From Vanilla planifolia (taxonomy: Eukaryota; Streptophyta; Magnoliopsida; Asparagales; Orchidaceae), in assembly GCA_023846275.1 (NCBI GenBank), contig JAIUJO010000231.1:557001-621000 (forward strand): 64,000 nucleotides of DNA, read 5' to 3'. A program made the position numbers and the translations under genes. The stretch's first letter is position 1; the number at the start of each line of letters is the position of its first letter. This document shows, one piece after another, positions 39,901 to 54,900 of the stretch. A model generated the notes under the pieces. The model did no database searches, was not told where the DNA came from, and worked only from the letters and a program-made list of their open reading frames with translations.

Positions 39901-42900
39901 GAATGTTAATTATTCGGACATCAAATTTATTATGAAACAAAATGTCTTATTAATCGATCTCAAACAATAGAAAATAATATATCAAAAACTATAAAAATTA
40001 ATGTTTAAACTAATAGAGCTTTTAAACATGAGTATAGTGCCATTTGTTTTGTTTCCATCCACCCTGACTTGGAAATATTATGAATTATCAAAATAAATTA
40101 ACATAAATTAAATAAAATTATAAACTTAATTTTAATTATATATTCCTATATATTTTATCTAAAATGAGATAAATTTAGTAATATAACATAAAAAATCTAA
40201 TGGAGGTAATCACTACATTAAAAAAGAATTAGAGTTACTATTTAATAAATCTAAATCAAAGAATTTTTTTATAAACTAGGTAAATCGTACATGAGAATTG
40301 GATTCAAGATCCCAGGAGATTAAATGTAAAATTCTCGATCGTTATATTAGGTAAGAATTAAAAAGACTCTTATTTTTACCAAAACACTAGAAGAAAATAT
40401 CTAAAAATATAGAAACTAATATTTAATATGATAGAGTTTGTCAGATGAGTCCAGTGATATCTTTTTTGTCTAAATCTAACCTCATTTAGAATAACTAATA
40501 ATTGCCAAGTTATGTAAAAATAAATAATTATAAATTACAATTTTAATGTTAAGAAAAAATATATAAAAAAGTATAAATAAGTTAAATTTAAGAATCATAG
40601 AATATCAAAAAAAATATACAAGAGGAATATAAGCAAATAAAAAAAAACTTTTAAGAAAGGAGCTAAATTGCATGACAAAGTCACATTCCCAAACATTAAT
40701 GAGATCGATTATAACATCCTAAATCGTTAAATGAGCTACGAATTGAAATACCTTGTAAAGCATGCTAAAAAAAATAAAAATAAATTCTTTTTAAATACAA
40801 AAATGAACAACTAATTAGATAAATCTTTTGGGATGAGTCTAAAAAGTTTTGTGTATCTCAATCAAAACTGGTTTATAATTATTGTGAACTACAAATTAAG
40901 TACATATAAATAATAATAAAACATTTTTAAATATTAAGTAGATATATATTAAAGCTAGAGTGTAATTAATTAAAGCATTCTAATATAACAAAATCAAACC
41001 ATTCTAATGGTCATACAAGTGAAGATTTTGTGTTACATAACAAAATAAACAAATTAAGATAAACTAAATTTAGAAATGAGATAGATTGCACAAGAAAATT
41101 GCATTCCATGTTACTGAACAGATGTAATGAACATGTTTGATCATCAAATTAGCTAAAATTAAAATGTGTCATAAGTGTGCCAAAACCATTGAAAATAAAA
41201 TATTTAAAAATATAAAAAAAAAAATTTTATTGACATAGCTCTATGAGATGTGTCCAATAATAGTTTTTTGTCTCGATAAGAACTAGCTCGTAATTTTTGT
41301 AAATTACGAAATTTAATAAGAATAAATAATAACATATTATTATTTTAATATAAACTAAATATAACTTAACAAAATTATAGTGATGTAGTGGTGTAAAAAT
41401 AAGGGAATTAGAGTTTCAAATTAATAAATCAAACTCTAAGTGAAACATTTGAAGAAATAAGAAAAATCATAAAGAAATTTGTGTTCTAAGTTACAATGAA
41501 GGCATAGTGTGACACTCTTCATTCTTAACTCACGTACAAATTGAAATGACTCATAAAGCATGCAAAACTTTAGAAAATAAAAAAGTAAATAATCAATTGG
41601 ATAGAGCTCGTTGAGATAATCCCAAGGATATTTATTATTCTTAAGACTAGCCTCATTTGGAATTACAATAATCTACAAAAATAAATAAATAAAAAAATTA
41701 TTATTTTAAATATTAAGAAAATACATATTGAATTTGAAATGATATAAATTAAGGAAATGTAATATAACCAAATCAAAAACATATCAAGGTCATATGAGAG
41801 AAGATTTACTGTAAAATAATAATATAAACAAATCAAATGAAAGAACTTGTAGAAATGAGATAAATTATAACAAAAACTGTACTATAAGGTATTATGGAAA
41901 ACAATAGTAATATACTTTATTGTGAAATCAGGTACAAATCAAAATATGTTTTGAAGCATCTTAAATTCCAAAAAAATAAGATATTTAAAAATAAAAAAAG
42001 ATATATAATTTGGTAGTTGACCATGAGATGAGTCCAATGATGTTTGCTTTGACAGAATCGACTAATTTTGAAATATCAAAAATTAAAAAATGAAAGAATT
42101 AAAAAAAAATTTAAATAGATACATATTAAGTGAAGATCTCTTAAGATTAGAGTGAGACAAATTAAATCAATATAATATAGCAATATCTAAACTATACAAT
42201 GACAATATGAATTAGTAATAAAATTTACCAAGTAACATGAATAAATCAATTAAAAAAATGTGAAGAACTGAGTCACATTATGAAAGAAAGTTCGATGCAA
42301 AGGAAATAAGTAGATCGAGTGTAACATTTTCAATAGTCAAAGTAGGTATAAGTAAAAATATTTGATAAACTTGCCAAAACTTTAAAAAAATTTTAAAAAT
42401 AAAAACTCTGGCGACATTTGCTTTATCTCTATTAGATGTAGTTTTAAATTTCTTATATGAGCTTAACACCATTTGTTTCATATTAGTTGAACCACAATAG
42501 AAATTACTACAAAAAACCAAGCAAACAAGCACCTATAATAATAAATTATTATTTTCATATTATTCAAATTTTTTTAAGAAGTTAGACCAATTAAGGTAGT
42601 GTAATAAATCCATATAAGTGTGATGTAAAGGTAGTATAAGAGAAAATTTAGAGGTTTATAGTAATATAGCTAAATCAAGGAGAACAATATTTGACAAAAT
42701 TTGTTAAATAATATGTGAAGGTTTAGCCCTATGATACCAAGGAGATTCTAAAGACAACTTGAAAATAAAACGTTGGAAAATAAAATATTTTCAAAAATAG
42801 AAATGAATAATTAATAGTATAGAGCTCATCAAGACATTTAAAATGATCTTTTTCTTTCTTGATTTGACCCATTTAGATTTACTACACTTTAAAAAGAAAA

Positions 42901-45900
42901 AAGACCATAAATAATGATCAAATATTTATTTAATTTTAAGTAAATATGTATTAATGATAAAATGAGACAAATTAAAGAAATGTAATATTATAAAATAAAA
43001 CAAATGGAAAGGTCATTAAGTACATATTGAAATATCTTGATTGTGATATAATGTATCTATAGAAATATCTCACAAAATATGCTAAAATAAAATATTTAAA
43101 AATTTAAAAGTGAATATTTAATTTTATAGAACACATTAGGATGAGACCAAAAGAATATCATTTTCATCTAGATTAGACATGAATGGAAGTACTACAAATT
43201 ATTAATGTAAGAAGCATAGGTAATAAAAATTATTAGTTTAATAATAATTAAACATTTGTTAAAGCTAAAATAAGATAAAATGAAATAATGTTATATCGCC
43301 AAATCATTTCGATGTAAAGGCCAAACTAGAAGAGAATTAGGGTTTGTTAGTAATTTAAGCAATTCAAAGCTAAAAAATGGAAGAAATTAATATATTGCAC
43401 ACAAAGATAAATTATATAGCAAAGATCGGAAGAAAATAAGCACAAATAAAAAGATTTTGAATAAATATGAATAACAAAGTAAATAAGATAAAATGGAAAT
43501 AATTTATTATTTTAATACTATGCTATTATATACTAAACTTGGTATGAGATTATTTGAAAAATATAATATAATAAAATAAAAGTGATGTAAAGGTAACACG
43601 ATAAAAGAATTAACGTTTCTTAATAAGATAATGAAAACAATGACATTATAAGAAAAGTGACAAAATATACTGAGGGGATGGAATACAACATCACAAATTA
43701 TTGAATCACTAACAATTGAATTGTTTAGTAAAGCTTGCCTAAACTCTAGTAATTGATTTTTTAAAATTATTGAAATAAATTTTTAATTAGATGAAGGTCA
43801 TAGAAGCAGTTCTAAAGATGTTATTTTCATCTGCATCAAACCTTATTTGGAATTGTGGCCAATTTTCATGATAAATAAGTATAGATAATATTAAAATTTT
43901 ATTTTAATATTAATTTTGAATATATTGTAACTAAAACATAAAAATTGAAATAATGTTGTTTACCTAAATCAAAACGATATAAAGTAACACTTAGTTCTAT
44001 AAAAGTCACTCTATAAAGGAAACGTAGTTCCATCATAATCTATCCAAAAAAAGTAAAAAAATTTAAGAAATAACATAAATTCTATATCGTAGTTGTATTC
44101 GATGATGCGAATGAGATTGAGTGTAACATGCTCAATCATGAAATCAGGTGCAAAACAAACTTTCTCGCAAGATATGCTAAAATTATGTGAGATAAAATAC
44201 TTAAAAAAACAAAAAAATTATTTAATTAGATAAATCTCATTGAAACAAGCTTAATCCCATTAGTTTTAAATTAGTTAGAGCTTGTTTGGAATTATAACAA
44301 ATCACCAAAGCAAATAATCATAAAAAAGAATATATTATTATTATAATGTTAAGTAAATATATATTAAAACTAAAATTAGATAAATTAAAATAATATAGTG
44401 TAGCAAAATCGAAGTCATGTAAAAGACACCTAATAGGAGATATAAAGTTACAAAGTAATGTAACAAAATCAAAATGAAAAATTCAATGAAATGAGATAAA
44501 TTTCATTAAAAAGTTGAAGTCCATGATACTTAGGAGATAGAGTATAATAATACTTATTGTCAAATTATGTAAAAAAATAAAATTGCGTATAAAATGCCTA
44601 AAAATATTAGAAAATATTTTTTAGAAATGTCGAAGTTTATAATTTATTGGATAGAGCTCATCGAGAAGGGCTGATGACTTTTTTGGCTTAATTTGATCTC
44701 GTATAGCATAACTCTAAATTGATAAAGTAAACAAAGATAAATAATAAATATATTAATATTAAGCAAATATATATAAACTAAAATATAATAAATTGAAACA
44801 ATGTAATATAACATAATTAAAATGAGGTAAAAATCACATAAGATTAGAATTAATGATTCATAGTAACTTTGCCAGATACAAGTAAAACATTTTGATAAAT
44901 GAAATAAAATATACGTGAAAGTTACAATTTGAGATACTAAGGAGATAGAAAAAAACATTATTGGTAGTGAAACAATGAATGATTCAAAAGTTTTTGAAAA
45001 GTACAAACAAACATGAAAAATTATTATTATTATAAATATTAATTTAGTTTCTTCTCAATTAGATTATTACAAATTAGGAAAGTAAATAAGTATAACTCAT
45101 AACAAATTATTATTTTAATATTATATAAAACAAAAATTAAATCTAAAATTAGAAAAGTTGTTGCGATGTAATATTCGTAAATCAAAGCTATATAAAGCTC
45201 CCTTAAGAGGAGATCTAGTATTACATACAAATATAACCAAATGAAAAAAAATTAATGTAAAGAAAAAAAAATAATTTATGTGCAAAAGTTGTATTTCAGG
45301 TCACTTAGATGATCGATTGTAACATAGTCAATCATTAAATAAAGAAATAAAATTAAATTTCCTAAAACATCATACCAAAAATGAAAGACAATATAATATT
45401 TAAAAATATAGAATAAATATTTAATTGGATAGCACTCCACTACATAATTAAAAGGACATTTGTTTTGTCTTGATCTGAGTGCATTTTGAATTTTTATGAA
45501 TTACCAAAGCAAATAAGCATAAATAACAAGAAAATCTTGTATTAAGAAAATATATATTAAAATTGAGATGAGAAAAATTAATGTAATGTAATAGAATGAA
45601 ATAAAAAAGTTAGAAGAAAATTAAAAAAATGAATGGAATAGTGCATTCCAAGATTCCATGTTGATCGAGTGAAATTTCCAGGATCATTAAATCTGAAATA
45701 AACAAAAATATCTAATAAAATTATCAATAACATTGGAAGGTAGAAAATTTTAAAATATTGAAATAAAAATTAAATTTAATAAAGCTTTTGGAGATGCATG
45801 TAATGTTGTTTTTTTGTCTCCATCAAACCTCATTTACAAATACATTTAATTACCTAAGTAAGCATGCATAAGTAATATTAAGTTCTTATTTCGATATTTA

Positions 45901-48900
45901 AGTTGTTATAAATTGAAAAAATGTAATACAATCAAGTCAATGTAATGTAGAGGTCACATTATAGAATAATTAAGTTTCATAGTAATATAACAAAATCAAT
46001 GGAAATAATTTGGAGGAAAAAGAGAAATTGTACTAGAATGTTGTGAAAATTATCATTAAGTTTAATAGAGGTTGTCAAGATTAGTCAAAAAACACTTATT
46101 TCTTGATTAGATGTTGCTTAAAATTATATAAATTGCTTCATTAAATACACTTAAATAATAATAAATTAATTTCTTAATAATAAGTAAATATATATTAAAG
46201 TTGAAATGTTATAAATTGAACCAATGTAATAAAACTAACTTAAAATGACTTAATGTTCACATTAAAGGATACTTAATATTATAATAAAATGTAACCAAAT
46301 AAAATACTTTTAAAAAAATTACAAAAGAGTTGCATTCCTGGTCTCTTAAGAGGTGGAGTTAAACATTATCAATAGTTAAATCAGGTATAATTAAATATAT
46401 CATGTTAAATGTCTCAAAATTCTTGAAAAAAAAATTTAAAATATAGAAATAAATATAAAATTGGATAAAGGTTGTATCATTGTGTCCAACAACATTTGTA
46501 TCTTCTTGATTAGAACTCACTTAAAATTACTATGATTGACATAATTAAATTAGCATAAATATTAACTAATTATTACTTTAATATTTCGTAATTATAAATT
46601 AAAGCACAAATAAGATGAATTCAAAACATATAATATAAACAAATAAAAGTGATGTAAAGATGACATAAGAAGAGAATTAGAGTCTCTTATTAACAAAAAA
46701 AAAAGCAAAATGATTGATGAAATGACATAATCTATATTAGAATGTTGCTTTCCAAGATATTGATGAGATCAAGTGTAACAAACTTAATTTTTAAATAAAA
46801 TATGACTTTACATTTGTCATAAATCATGTAAAAAGACAAGATATAAAACATTTAAAAAGATTGAAATGATTATTTAATTTGATATAACTCATCAAGATAT
46901 GTCATGTAGTCTTTTTCTTATATTGATCGAGCATCATTAGGATATACTATGAATTAACAAAGTAAATAAACATAATAGTAAAAAATTATTATTTTAATTT
47001 TCACTTAATGTATATTAAAGCTAAAATGAGATAGTTTGAAGAAATATTGTACAATTGAATCACAAAGCTATAAAGTCATACAAAAGGAGAATTAGAACTT
47101 AATAATAATATATCGAAATGAAATCAAAATCATTGAAGAAATTAGATAAGTTTTACTAGAACATTGCATTCTAAGAAACTAAGGGGATTAGGAATGACAT
47201 TTTAATTCATCAAATTAAGATAGATAAAAAATATCATAAAATTTGTGAAACAAAAAAAAGATATTTCAAAATATTGAAATTAATATTTAATTGCATAAAA
47301 CTCATCAAAATGAGTTCAACAATGTTTGTTTCTTATTTATTAGAGCTCGTTAAGAATTACTGATAATCTTTAAAATAAATAAGAAAAAATAATAAATATT
47401 TATTTTAATACAAATTAAATATACAATAAAGTTGAATCGACATAAATTCAAATAATATTATAAAACTAAATGTGAGGAGATTTATAGTCCCTAGTGAAAG
47501 GAAAAAATTGGATAAAATTAGACAAATTATGTAGGAAAGTTACATTACAAGATACTAATGATATAATGCTAAATCCTTGATCAACAAATTTGTTACAAAC
47601 CCAAATGACTCATCAAGCATAACAATCTCTTGAAAATGTAAGATTTAAAAATATAGAAATTAGCATTTAAATATATAGAGTTGATTGAGACATGTGTAAT
47701 CATTGAATATTAATAAACTAAATATGCACAATAGCAATAAATTATTAATTTAAAATTAAGTAAATATATAATAAAGTAGAAACAAAATAAATTTAAGAAA
47801 TGTAATATAAAAAAATCAAATTGATATAATGGTCGCATGAGATGAGAATTGGAGCTTTATAGTAATATTACAAAATAAAAGCAAAACATTTGAGGAAACG
47901 AGGTAAATTACATGATAATGTTGAGTTTTGAGACACTAAGGATACAAAGGGTAACACACTAAATTTCTAATTTATGTACAAATAGAAATTAGCCACCATG
48001 CATACAGAACCTTTGAAAATAAATTATTTCAAGGAATAGAATTGAGATTTTAATTTTGTAATGCTTGTTATGACAAGGCCATTGATGATTTTTTTGTCTT
48101 AATGAAACCTCATTTAGATTTAACATTAATTAGATAGTTAAATATGTATAATAACAATAATAATAATGTATTATTTTATTCAAAAGTAAGCACATATTAT
48201 ATTGAAAAATAGCATTAGTGGAGATTTTTAATACATTGTAATAATCACAATTATTAATTTAGTTATAAATCAATATGTCACATAAAGTGCAACAAAGTCT
48301 TAAAAATTATATTATATAAAAATATGTAAAAGAATCTTCAATTCAATTGAACCTTTCTAAATGAGTCAAAGGGTATTTGTTTTGTCCTCATTAGATATTA
48401 TTCAGAATCACTATGAATTTCACATGTTAAGTTAAAACAAGATAAATTTACACAGTGTAATATAACCAAATAAAAAAGATATAAAGTGGCAAAGGAGAAT
48501 GAGAATTTCACAGTAATATAACAAAATGTAATTAAATAATTTTAAGAAATGAGATAAATTATTCAAGAATGTTGAATTCCAATGTACTACGATGATCAAG
48601 TGTGACGTAATCAATTTTCAAATCTTGCATGTATAGAAATTTATTATTAGGTATGTAAAAACTCTAGAAAATAAATATTTAAAAGATAGAAATAAGTATT
48701 TAATTAGATAGAGCTCATCCATACTAGTGTAATGAAATTTATTGTTTTTAATAAAGCCTCATTTAAAAATGTTGCAACATGTTAAACTAAATATGCAAAA
48801 CAAAAAGAAATTAATGTTTAATATTAGGTAAAGATGAATTAAAGATAGGATGAAAAAAATTGAAAAGGTGTTATACAACAAAATCAAAGCAATGCAAAGG

Positions 48901-51900
48901 TCACACAACAGGAGATTGGGATTTTCTACTATTATGACCATTTAAAATTGAAAACTTTCAAGAAATGAAATGAAATGAATTTTAATAGAATCTAGCATTA
49001 CAAGATACAAAAGGGTTCGAGTGTAGCATCCACAATCATGAAATCTACTATTAATTGAAATATGCCATAAACCTTACTAAAATTTAATAAAATAATATAT
49101 TAAAAATATTGTTCAAAGTTTTTAATTTGATAGTTCTCATTGAGGTGAGATCAATGATGTCTCTACAATTTTGATTGGACCAAATTTGGAGTTACTAAAC
49201 TTTTCAAAAATGAATAAGAAAAAACAACGAAATGATATAACTTAATGTATTCAAATCAATGCAACATCAATGTTACACAAAGAAACTTTTTGTTATGTTG
49301 AATGAAATGAAAATAAAAGTAAAACAATTGCAAAAATGTGATAAATTTTTTCAAAAACTTGCATTCCAATATGCTAAGAAGGTTGACTTAACATCCTTGG
49401 TCATCAAATTAGGTATGACAAAATAATTGATAATGTAAGATAAGTTAAAACAATATTAAGTACATATTGAAGCTAATATTAGATAAATTAAAACAATATA
49501 ATTTAATCAAATGAAGTCAACGTCAAAGTAAAATGAGGTGAGATTTACAACTATATAGTAAAATAAAAAAATCAAAGTAAAAAGGATATTTGATAAATTA
49601 TTTGGCAAAAATGAATTCGAATATAAAAAAGAGTTCGAGTGTAACATTCTCAATCATCAAGTTAGATGCAAATAGAAATTTCTTATAAGGAGCACCCCAG
49701 TATTAAAAAGTAAAAATATTTTAAAATATCAAAGGGGATATTGAATCAGATAATACTTGTCTAGATGAGTCAAATGATGCTTATTTCCTCTTCGTAAGAC
49801 CTTGTTAAGATTTTTTACAATTGTTTGGTATAAATAAGTATAAATGACATTAAATAACTATTTTAATAAAAAGTAAACACAAATTAAAGAAAAAATCAAA
49901 TAAATAAAAGCAATGTAAGGCTACTAAATGAAAGTGATGTGCATTTCTCAAGAGAGCATGCTTATAGTTTCATAGAAATATTTTAAAATTAAAGAAAACT
50001 TTTTGAAGAAAAGAGATAAATTGTAGAAGTGGAATTCAATGATATGAGGGAGATCGAGTATAACATCCTTGATCACAAAATTATGTACAAATCAAAATTT
50101 CTCATAAAGTATCACAAAACCCTTAAACAATTATTTAAAAAATATGAAAATAAATGCTTAATATTGTGGAGCTCCTCATGTTGAGTACAACGAAAATTAT
50201 TTCACCACGATCAAACCTCATCTTGAAATATTAGGAATTATTAAGTAAATGTGCATAAGAAATAGTAAATTGTTATTTTAATAGTTTTTATTTATATTGG
50301 ATTTCTAAAATAAAATAAATTGAAGTAATATATGTGATACAAATAAATTAATGTAAAGCTTCCAAAGGAGGAAATTTTTAGATTCATATTAAAATAACCT
50401 GATCAAGGACATAAATTTAGAGAAAAGAGATAGATTTTGAAAAAAAAACATATATTTTAAAATACTAAGAAGAGTTATTGTAGCAACCTTAATGATTAAA
50501 TCATGTAAGAATAAAATTATCTCATAAATCATAATACCTTAAAAAATATTTAATATGTATAAATAAACATTTAATTTCATAGAGCCCATATAGATGAGAC
50601 CATTAATGTTTTTCTTAATTTTGATCAAAATATAGTTCTTAATTACTACAATTACAAAAGTAAAAAAGCATTAATAAAAATCATTTATTATTTCAACAAG
50701 AAGTTAGTATATATTATAGTTGAAATTAGGTAAATTTAAATACAAAAATGTAACAAAACTAGGTAATTTAATGATCACATGAGAGAATATTTAGAATTAT
50801 ATAGTAATATAATAAAATAAAAACAAAAAAAATTAAGAAAATTTCCATAAATTATATGACACATTTTTGCTACAAGATAGTAAATAATCTTGTGTATTAT
50901 CCTCGATAGTCAAAACATGTATAAATCAAAATATCTTATCAATTATGCAAAATCCCTAAGATATATAAATTTTAAAAAATATAAAAATAAATATTAAATT
51001 CATAAATTCCTATCAGGATCAGTATAACGATGTTTGTTTCATCATAGTTGAACCTCATTTACAATAACTATGAATTACAAATATTAATAAGAAAAAATAA
51101 GTACAAAATATTATTTTAATATTAAGTATATTATAGCTGAAAAAGATAAATTGAAGTAATACAATGTAACAAAATCTAAGTGATGCAAAAGTCACATAAG
51201 TGGAGAATAAGAGTTCCATAGAAATATAACCTAATGAAAGCAAAAATATGAAAAAAGATAAATTACATAAAAAAAAATTACATTCAAAGATACAAAGTAG
51301 ATCTACTACAACATTCTCAATCGCTAAGTTAGGATCGAAAAAAAATTTCTTATAAATAACACAAAAATTCTAAAAAATAAATAAAAATATATCAAAAAGA
51401 ATATTTAATTAGATAATGCTCATCAAGGCAAGTTGAGTGGCATTTGTTTTATCTTATAAGCCCATTTTTGGATTTATTAAAAATTGCAAAAGTAAATAAG
51501 AAACATTAATGTCAAATTTTTATTTAATATAAAATAAAGAAAAAGTGATATAATTTAAAGAAAGGTAAATGTCACATTAAAGGAAATTTAGATTTACAGT
51601 GTAATATGATCAAATCAAATGAAACATTATATGGATTTTGGTAGATTATGTGAGAAAGATGCTTTCTAGAATACAAAAGAGATCAAATGTAAATCCAACT
51701 CCTGAAATTATGTACAACTGAAATAACTCATAAAGCATACTGAAATGCCAAAAAAAATCTAAAAACTTAAAAAATGAATGTAGCATTAAATAGTTATGTA
51801 ATCAAATCTTAATCTAAAATTTTAAGAAAAAAGATGTTCATGAGAAAATTGCATTGCATGATACCACGAAGATGTAGGATAATATCCTTTACATTCAATT

Positions 51901-54900
51901 TAGGTATGAGCTGAAGTATCCCATAATGTTTTATATATGTAGATGTTTTAATTGATAGAGCATATTATGAGGAGGTCGATTATGTTTATTCCATCAAAAT
52001 AAGATCACAACTTAAATAAGAACAAATTACTAAAACAAACAAGCAAAAAACATAAATAAATGCATAAATATTTAGTAAATATATATTAAGAATAAATAAA
52101 GGTAAATTGTGGCAATATTATATAATAAAGTCAAAGCTCTACAAAGGTCAAACCTAACAATTTAGGGTTACAAAGTAATCTAACAATATCAAAGTAAAGA
52201 ATCGTAAGGTAATGAGCTAAATTACATGGTAAAGTTTAATTCCAAGATACTAAGTAGACCATGTATAATAACCTTGAGCAAGAAATATGTGCGAAACTAA
52301 ATGTCTCATAAACTGAGCAAAAATACTTGGAAAATGAGATATTCTAAATTATAAATCCTTTGGTTTAATTAGATAAAGCTAGTCAACATTTGTTTGGCAA
52401 ATTTTTTTTCACTTGAATTATTATGAATTCCAAAAGTGGATAAGCACAAATAATAACAAAATTTGATTTTAATATTAAATGATAATAAATTAAAATAACA
52501 TTATGGTTAATTAAAGAAATGTAATATAACAAACTCAAAACCATGCAATGGTTACACATGAAGAGAACTAGAGTCCTGTACTAATATTGCCTAATCAGAG
52601 AAAAAATGTTGAAGAAATGAGATTTATTTTACAAAAAGCTTGCATTCCTTGAAATTAAGCAGATTGAGTGTAACACACTTGCTTATCAAAATATATACAA
52701 ATTAAAATAACTTTAAAGCATCTAAAAAGCTATAGATAATAAAATATTTTAAAATTGAAAAAAATAAAAATGTAAGTTTTTAAAGCCTATTATGGTCATT
52801 GTAACATCATTTATAATGTCTTGATCAAACCTCAATTGGAAATACAAAAGTAAATTAGAAAAAATTTTAATAAATTATAATTTAAAAATTTAAAAAATTA
52901 ATATTATATCTAAAATGAGATAAAATTAAGTAGCATAACATAGCCAAGTTAATGCAAAAACTTTGCAGAAATAAGAGTAATTGTATAGGAAAGTTACATT
53001 CCAAAATACTTAGTAGATCTGGTGTAATATCCCCAATCATCAACTCCATTAAAAATCAAACTTATTATAGATTAAGAAAAACCTCTTGAAAATAAAAATA
53101 TTACAAAATATAAAAATATGATTTAATTTAATAGATCTTATTGAGATGAGTTCAATGACGATGTTCTCATCTTGTTCAAACCGAGTTTTGAATTAATTTT
53201 AATTGCAAAAGTAGGCATAGTTATTAAATAGCTAAAATAATGCAAAAATGATCCAAACTAAAGTGATATAAATGTGACATAAGAGAAGTTTTATAGTTAA
53301 TAATAACATGAACAAATCGTGGAATAAAATATGAACAAATTAAAGAAATTATACATTAAAACTACTTTGCAGGATACTAAGGAGTTAGATTGTGACATCA
53401 TTGATCATCAAATATGGTGCAAAAAATAATATTGTAAAGTGCATCCAAACCATGAAAAAAAATATTTTCAAATATAGAAACAAATATTTCATTGATTATT
53501 ACTTATCGGTATGACTCCAAATAAATTTATTTCATCACGAGGGGACCTCATTTGTAATTATTGTTAATTATTTTAACAAACAAGAATTAACGCAAATAAT
53601 TTAATATTTTAATCCTAAGTAAATATTTATTTAATTTGAAGCAAAATAAATTAAAATCATGCAATATGAAAAACTCAAATTAATGTAAAGTATACACAAT
53701 ATGACATTTTTGAGTTATATAGTAATTTCACCAAATCACAGAAAACAATTTTAAGAAATGAGTTAAATTATAAGAAAAAGTTGCACTTCATGATAAAAAG
53801 GAGATTAGTGCAAATGTCTCAATCATCAAACCATATAGAAATTAAAATATATTATAAAGCATATAACAACATTAGAAAAATAATTTAAAAAAAAGTAAAG
53901 AAAATATTTAATTCAATAAAGCACATATAGATCCATATTAAGTGCATATATTTAAAGTATTATTTTAAAATTTAGTACATATATATATTAAATCTAAAAT
54001 AAGAAAGATTTACTAAACATAATATCAATAAAGAAATTATTATAGACGTCACATGAGAAGAGATTTTGTGTTGAATAACATCATAACCTAATCAAAGTGA
54101 TAACTTAACTTAAATAAGATAAATTCTACAATAATGTTGCATTCCACCAAACAAAGATGTGTAACAACTTCGTTCATGAAACTAGCTAACAATTAAAATG
54201 TCTCACAAAATATGCCAAAATTCTAAAAAATAAATATATAAAAAAATAAAGAAATTAATTTTAATTAGACTTCATTTGAAATTACCATGAATTACCAAAG
54301 ATAATAAGCATAAATATGGAGAAATGATTATTTTATTCATTAACAAATATACATTAAAGATTAAGTCAGTTTAATTTAAGCCATGCAATATAACAAAACC
54401 AATGCGATGTAGAGTCAATATGAGATGAGATGTTGAGTTCTATAGTGAAATAACCAAACTAAAATAAAAAGTTATAGATAAGAGATAAAATGTATATTGA
54501 TTTAATTTTTTATGATACTAATGAGCTAAAATGTGACATCCATGAATATCAAATATGATAAGAATCAAAATATCTCATAATGCATGTCAAAATACATGAA
54601 AAGATAATTTTTCAAAAAAATTTAATGACAATCAAGAGGACTCCCAAAACATTTATCTCATCTTGATTAAACCTTGTTTAAAATTACTACAAATTACTAA
54701 AGAAAATATGCATAAAATATAACTAATTATTGTTTTTAGTGTTTAGTATAAATATATTAAAGCTAAATTGAGATACTTTGGAGCAATATAATATAATTAA
54801 TTCAATGTGATGTAATGATAACTCGAGAAGAGAGTTTGAGTATACTATTAATAAACAAAAATCAATATATTAAATTTGAAGAAATGAGATAAATTATATA

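Noticed and set aside
44644..45006. 120-codon open frame on the - strand, the longest in the window
   Set aside because: It is the reading of one satellite monomer in the same frame that gives other short Ile/Leu/Phe/Tyr-rich frames. The length is not surprising on the T-rich strand, where stop codons are rarer, and no domain is visible.
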